Source: Euborellia annulipes (taxonomy: Eukaryota > Arthropoda > Insecta > Dermaptera > Anisolabididae). Taken from it: DNA of 64,000 nt. This document shows positions 60,346-64,000 of this stretch, piece after piece. The position numbers were made by a program, and so were the translations under genes. The stretch covers positions 1-64,000 of the forward strand of contig JAKCPI010005462.1 in assembly GCA_023213315.1 (NCBI GenBank), read 5' to 3'. The notes under the pieces are model-generated. The model saw only the letters and a program-made list of their open reading frames with translations, was not told the origin of the DNA and did no database searches. Position 1 is the first letter of the stretch; every line of letters begins with the position of its first letter.

Positions 60346-61244
60346 TTACATTAAAAATTTGTTTATTTTCCCACCCTATGGCTTTCTACTTTGCTTAATT
60401 TAGGACAATATTTGTGTCGCTCTTTGCTAAGTCATCCTTTTATAAAATCTTTAAAAGATGTGATTGAGAAATTTTTCAACTTTCATCACTTTATTGAGGA
60501 GTAAATTTATTATTTTATCATTTACTTTTCATTATTATTAGGCCCTTCAATCAACTCAACATTTAATAAATACTACCTTATTCATTATTAATAATACAAG
60601 TATATGAGAGAATCTATTTCATATCACAATAGCATAATTCAGAAGATCTTTCAAATATTTTTTTTACCCCGGTTATTGGTTTTAATATTGGGGAATATGT
60701 TTTACTTACACTTACAAATTCAACCAAGTATCCCTGGCAAAGCAAAGAGAAATTTTTTTCTAAAAACGATTAATCACCCCTGCACTGAATTAATGTTTAC
60801 TAAAGGATTAACAAACAAATCATTGCCAATTTATATATAGACTATTTATCATTCAAGTAGCTATATATATTCACAATATAAATATCAAATGCAAATATAT
60901 GAATAAATGTCCAATCCATCCATCATAGATGAAAAAATGCTCGTTAAAACAATATGATTTATAATTATTAGTTGTGTAACAGTTTATATTATCTAGGGAT
61001 TTAAAAAATTTTCTTACCCTATTCAATCGGAAATCCCTCGGAAGAAATAATAAATTTCTCTTACCTGCAACAAAAGAAAAAATTTTTAATTTGGAATATA
61101 AAATAGTTTTGAATACTCGTAATAATAGCCTTCTATTTCTCTCAATTTAAACGAAGACCATAGACTTATTTTAGTTGTCTAATATAAAGAATAATAAATA
61201 AATACGATAAAATGTTAAATAGTAAATAAAGAAATGGAGTTTAA

Positions 61245-61395
61245 TTACCCCTTGGGTAGAGGCTTCCACAAACGACCAGCTCTTAAGTTGGTTGCCGACT
61301 CTCCAGGGGCCCCCATTTAGAGTGGAGCTCTTTGTCCAATTAAAAAAGCCAAAGAGAGAAAGGAAAATGAGACAAATGAAAATCGCCAATTAATT
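61245..61395. promoter_or_regulatory. GC-richer island, unassigned
   Basis: CCCCTTGGGTAGAGGCTTCC, AGTTGGTTGCCGACTCTCC, AGGGGCCCCCATTTAG and AGTGGAGCTCTTTGTCC stand out from AT-rich flanks. No frame is recognised. Confidence 0.2.
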
Positions 61396-62244
61396 GTCTT
61401 TCAAAGGGAATGGGGGAATTTTTTTATTAACATTTTAATTGCCTCTCTTGCTATGAATGCGGATATTGGATATATTCTTTTAATATATTTTTCTGAAACC
61501 ATTATTATTATTTCTTCATATTTCTACAACTTCTAATCTATTTTTTTTTACCCTTCTCACCTTCTTCTACCTTCAGTTTAGAATTTGATTTATATTACAT
61601 CTCAACCATGGCCATTTGGCCTTTATATTTAGCTACAGTATATATTTAGATAATATATAGGCCGTTGAATAAGTTCAAAATTAAATATTAAAGGATCGTA
61701 TTAGATTTGAAATATTTATTCTCGCCCAGTTTCGGGAACAATGAAACGTCTATATTCAGGATGAAATAAATAAAAATACCACCTTCAATTGGTCAACAAT
61801 AAAGAACAATTTTTTAAAAATAATTCTAGATTTAGTAGGAAAGGCCAAGCACCCTTCTTTCTTTATTACTGAATATTCAAGATTTTTGCAATAGGTAAAA
61901 AGAATTGTAGATAGGAACGAATTCATAACATTTTTTTAAAAAAGAATTGTAGATAGGAACGAATCCACACAATTTTTTTTTAAAATCAAATCCTTTTTTT
62001 TTATTATCGAAAATTTGTGAAAATTCTTTGAAACAACCGTTTTCCAAAAAAATCAAATTTAATTAAAATTTTCCACTTCTTCCAAAATTGTTCTCTGGAT
62101 ATTCGGGTAAAGAGAATAAATAGGGGGGGGGGGGGGGGGATTTCGGGCTGAATATTTATTTTAAATATTTTTGTTAATTTGTCATTTCGGTTTATTAGGC
62201 AATATACACTTTGACGATACTAATTATTTTCAATACGATATATA

Positions 62245-62342
62245 TTAGGAGTTCCAGGCACATTTATTTATACCATTTGGTCTCCAAGTGGTTTAAATAA
62301 ATTCATCGACTGTCTGGGATCCGAACCCTCAACTCGTGACTT
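62245..62342 (-). mobile_element. SINE, diverged and truncated
   Basis: AGGAGTTCCAGGCACATTTA, CATTTGGTCTCCAAGTGG, GACTGTCTGGGATCCGAACC: the central and box B parts of the SINE on the minus strand. The tail is missing and divergence is higher than in other copies. Confidence 0.75.
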
Positions 62343-64000
62343 CAAAAGTATCAATATTGATATTTATTCGCACCTCTAGCTTTTCGCCCACCTGTGTAGG
62401 TTAATGGCGCTTGGTTCCTTCGTGTATAACATAGACTTCTCGAATCTATCTAAAATAGTCCTGATGGGAATTATTTAAAATTGAATTGGAATTATATGTG
62501 TTCTTCATCTTATTTATTTATTTCAAGTAGATTCAATTAATTCATATTTCGTGTTTTAACAAAAAAAAGTGAATACTCAAAGCCAAAGGGAAGACAAGCT
62601 AGCTATTTTATTTCATTAAAGAATTATTAAATTTATTTAATTTTCTCATGTTAAGATAACATATTCCAACAACACCTTTTTTTTTATAATTTTAATTGAA
62701 AAAGACAGAGAGAATTTTTATTAACTTTCTTGACTATCTTCAATTAATTCGCGTCTCATCTTTCCTCAGAGAGAGAAAAAACGTTTAAAGTCACTTAGTT
62801 TAATTACAGTACTTTTGAAAACTTTTTTTTTTTAAAGTTAAATTGCTAACAATTCTCTTTTTTTCCTAACATAAAACTTGAAGCTGATTAAGGGATAAAC
62901 AAGTATTTGTCAAAATGTCTTATCATTTTGATAATAAGGCAATTTCTTAAAAGGATAGGGAGATAGGAGGCGGATTTCCACTTGAATTTGATCGTTTTTT
63001 TATACAGCGATTTTTTCTATGAATTTTCCACAAGTAAGCATCCTTAAGGGCGGGGGAAGAGATTTGGGGATTTTCTTTTCGACACCCTTTTTACCCTTGA
63101 ATAATAGGGATCATATTCATAAATAACCCTTAAGTGGTCAATTGACTTTATGAAGAATAATGATTATGTGTATACTATGCAGTATAATTATTCATATACT
63201 ATACATGAATTCACAAATCTTTAGAAAGAAATTGAACTTTTAATCGAGTTATTGTATAATGTGATCTGCTGTAGTTATTTTGAATAAAACTATTATTAAT
63301 TACCTACAATATAAGACTTTATTTATAGTGTTTCAAAAGTCTAATAGTTTTTTTTTTTTTAAGCTAGGTTTTTCGACTTTTTAGTTTACTCTACCCCTGG
63401 GACTTTTTAAGGCATTTTAAGATTTTTAGAATTTTTGAATTAACAAAAATTTAAACTCTACTTAGGCCTACTATTGATCTTAAAATCAATAAAATTTTGC
63501 ATTTTTAATTTTTTTTTAGCTTTCATTATACAATTTTGAATGTTATTTAACTATGTATTAATTAATTCAAATGTATCTTGTGCTGGCTAAATGCTTCTTA
63601 TCTGAGCAAAGGCATAATTTTAAATTAAAAAAAAAAATTATACAATTTCGAATAAAATAATTTGAATATTCTGATAATATAAGAGTTCCATGAAAAATTT
63701 CTAGAAACACAATGAACTTTCAAAACTCTAAGTTAGCCTCAAAAAAAAAAAAAAAAAATTAAAACATTAACTATTAATTGTCAAATAGTAGAGCGCTGAC
63801 AACACCCACTGACTTCTACGTTCATAATTTTTAAAAATTACAAAATATAGATGAAAGACAATGAAATTTTTGACCTATGATAATTTAATTAAAAAACTAC
63901 AGAATTTCTCTTTAGCACAAAAAAAATTTCATTTTCATATTAAATATTTGTGATTTCCAGAAATGTTAAGTTTCTTACGAAGAGTTTTTTGAGTTCGTCT

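Larger units (their letters stand above)
48702..64000. other. region upstream of the candidate first exons; no recognised gene
   Basis: AT-rich sequence holding a truncated family A copy (49164-49636), palindromic MITEs (52951-53186, 54138-54218), a TTAA element (57476-58109), a LINE-like 3' fragment (60205-60345), a partial SINE (62245-62340) and several GC-richer islands listed separately. The stretches 49640-52950, 54220-56340, 58998-60200, 60345-61240, 61400-62240 and 62345-64000 show only low-complexity tracts, including a CT microsatellite at 55590-55612 and a G run at about 62123-62140. It could be distal promoter, a further 5' intron of prickle or intergenic DNA. Confidence 0.5.

Overview
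This is a non-coding-rich animal genome segment, very AT-rich, with spliceosomal signals, tRNA-derived SINEs, many hAT-type and TTAA-type miniature transposons, and almost no long ORFs. The one gene I recognise with certainty is a prickle / spiny-legs homologue (planar cell polarity) on the minus strand. It carries the Spiny-legs-type N-terminus known from insects, so I infer an arthropod. A crustacean is my guess from the repeat style, but nothing here proves it.

Gene layout, minus strand, transcription running from high to low coordinates. A sple-type first coding exon (45251-45037) has a probable 5' leader/promoter at about 45252-45530. It ends on a GTAAGT donor after two bases of a codon. 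A PET-family exon (8527-8293) starts with exactly one base of a codon and carries the Prickle signature [18 protein letters not shown]. The two phases match, implying an intron of about 36.5 kb. The rest of the PET domain and the LIM domains must lie beyond coordinate 1, because I see no such exon in 1-8292. Two weaker candidate exons also fit the same splice phase. One is a short ATG-containing first exon at 48701-48655, the kind of very short N-terminus expected of a Pk-type isoform. The other is a 66-nt cassette exon at 10304-10239.

The introns and upstream region are built largely of mobile elements. (1) Family A, about 690 bp, has a 3' terminal hairpin whose loop holds an inverted copy of its own 5' end (copies at 26.7+28.3, 31.3, 36.2, 40.3 and 49.2 kb, plus two large inverted dimers at 18.7-19.8 and 27.0-28.0 kb). 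(2) A tRNA-derived SINE of about 235 bp is present in at least eight copies, three with target-site duplications and one inserted into another. (3) hAT-type elements with 8-bp duplications lie at 5.3, 13.7, 16.9, 26.7 and 43.9 kb, most with long G or C runs near the ends. (4) A TTAA-type element occurs at 57.5 kb and, interrupted by a family A insertion, at 36.1-37.4 kb. (5) There are palindromic MITEs, LINE 3'-end fragments, and a 0.63-kb tandem duplication at 31.8-33.1 kb.

Several GC-richer islands (19.9, 22.7, 35.7, 39.5, 47.4, 53.6, 56.5, 58.8, 61.3 kb) stand out from the AT-rich background and are not explained by repeats I recognise. They are the best places to look for enhancers, alternative promoters or further exons. 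Everything between listed features is AT-rich sequence with homopolymers in which I see no gene.
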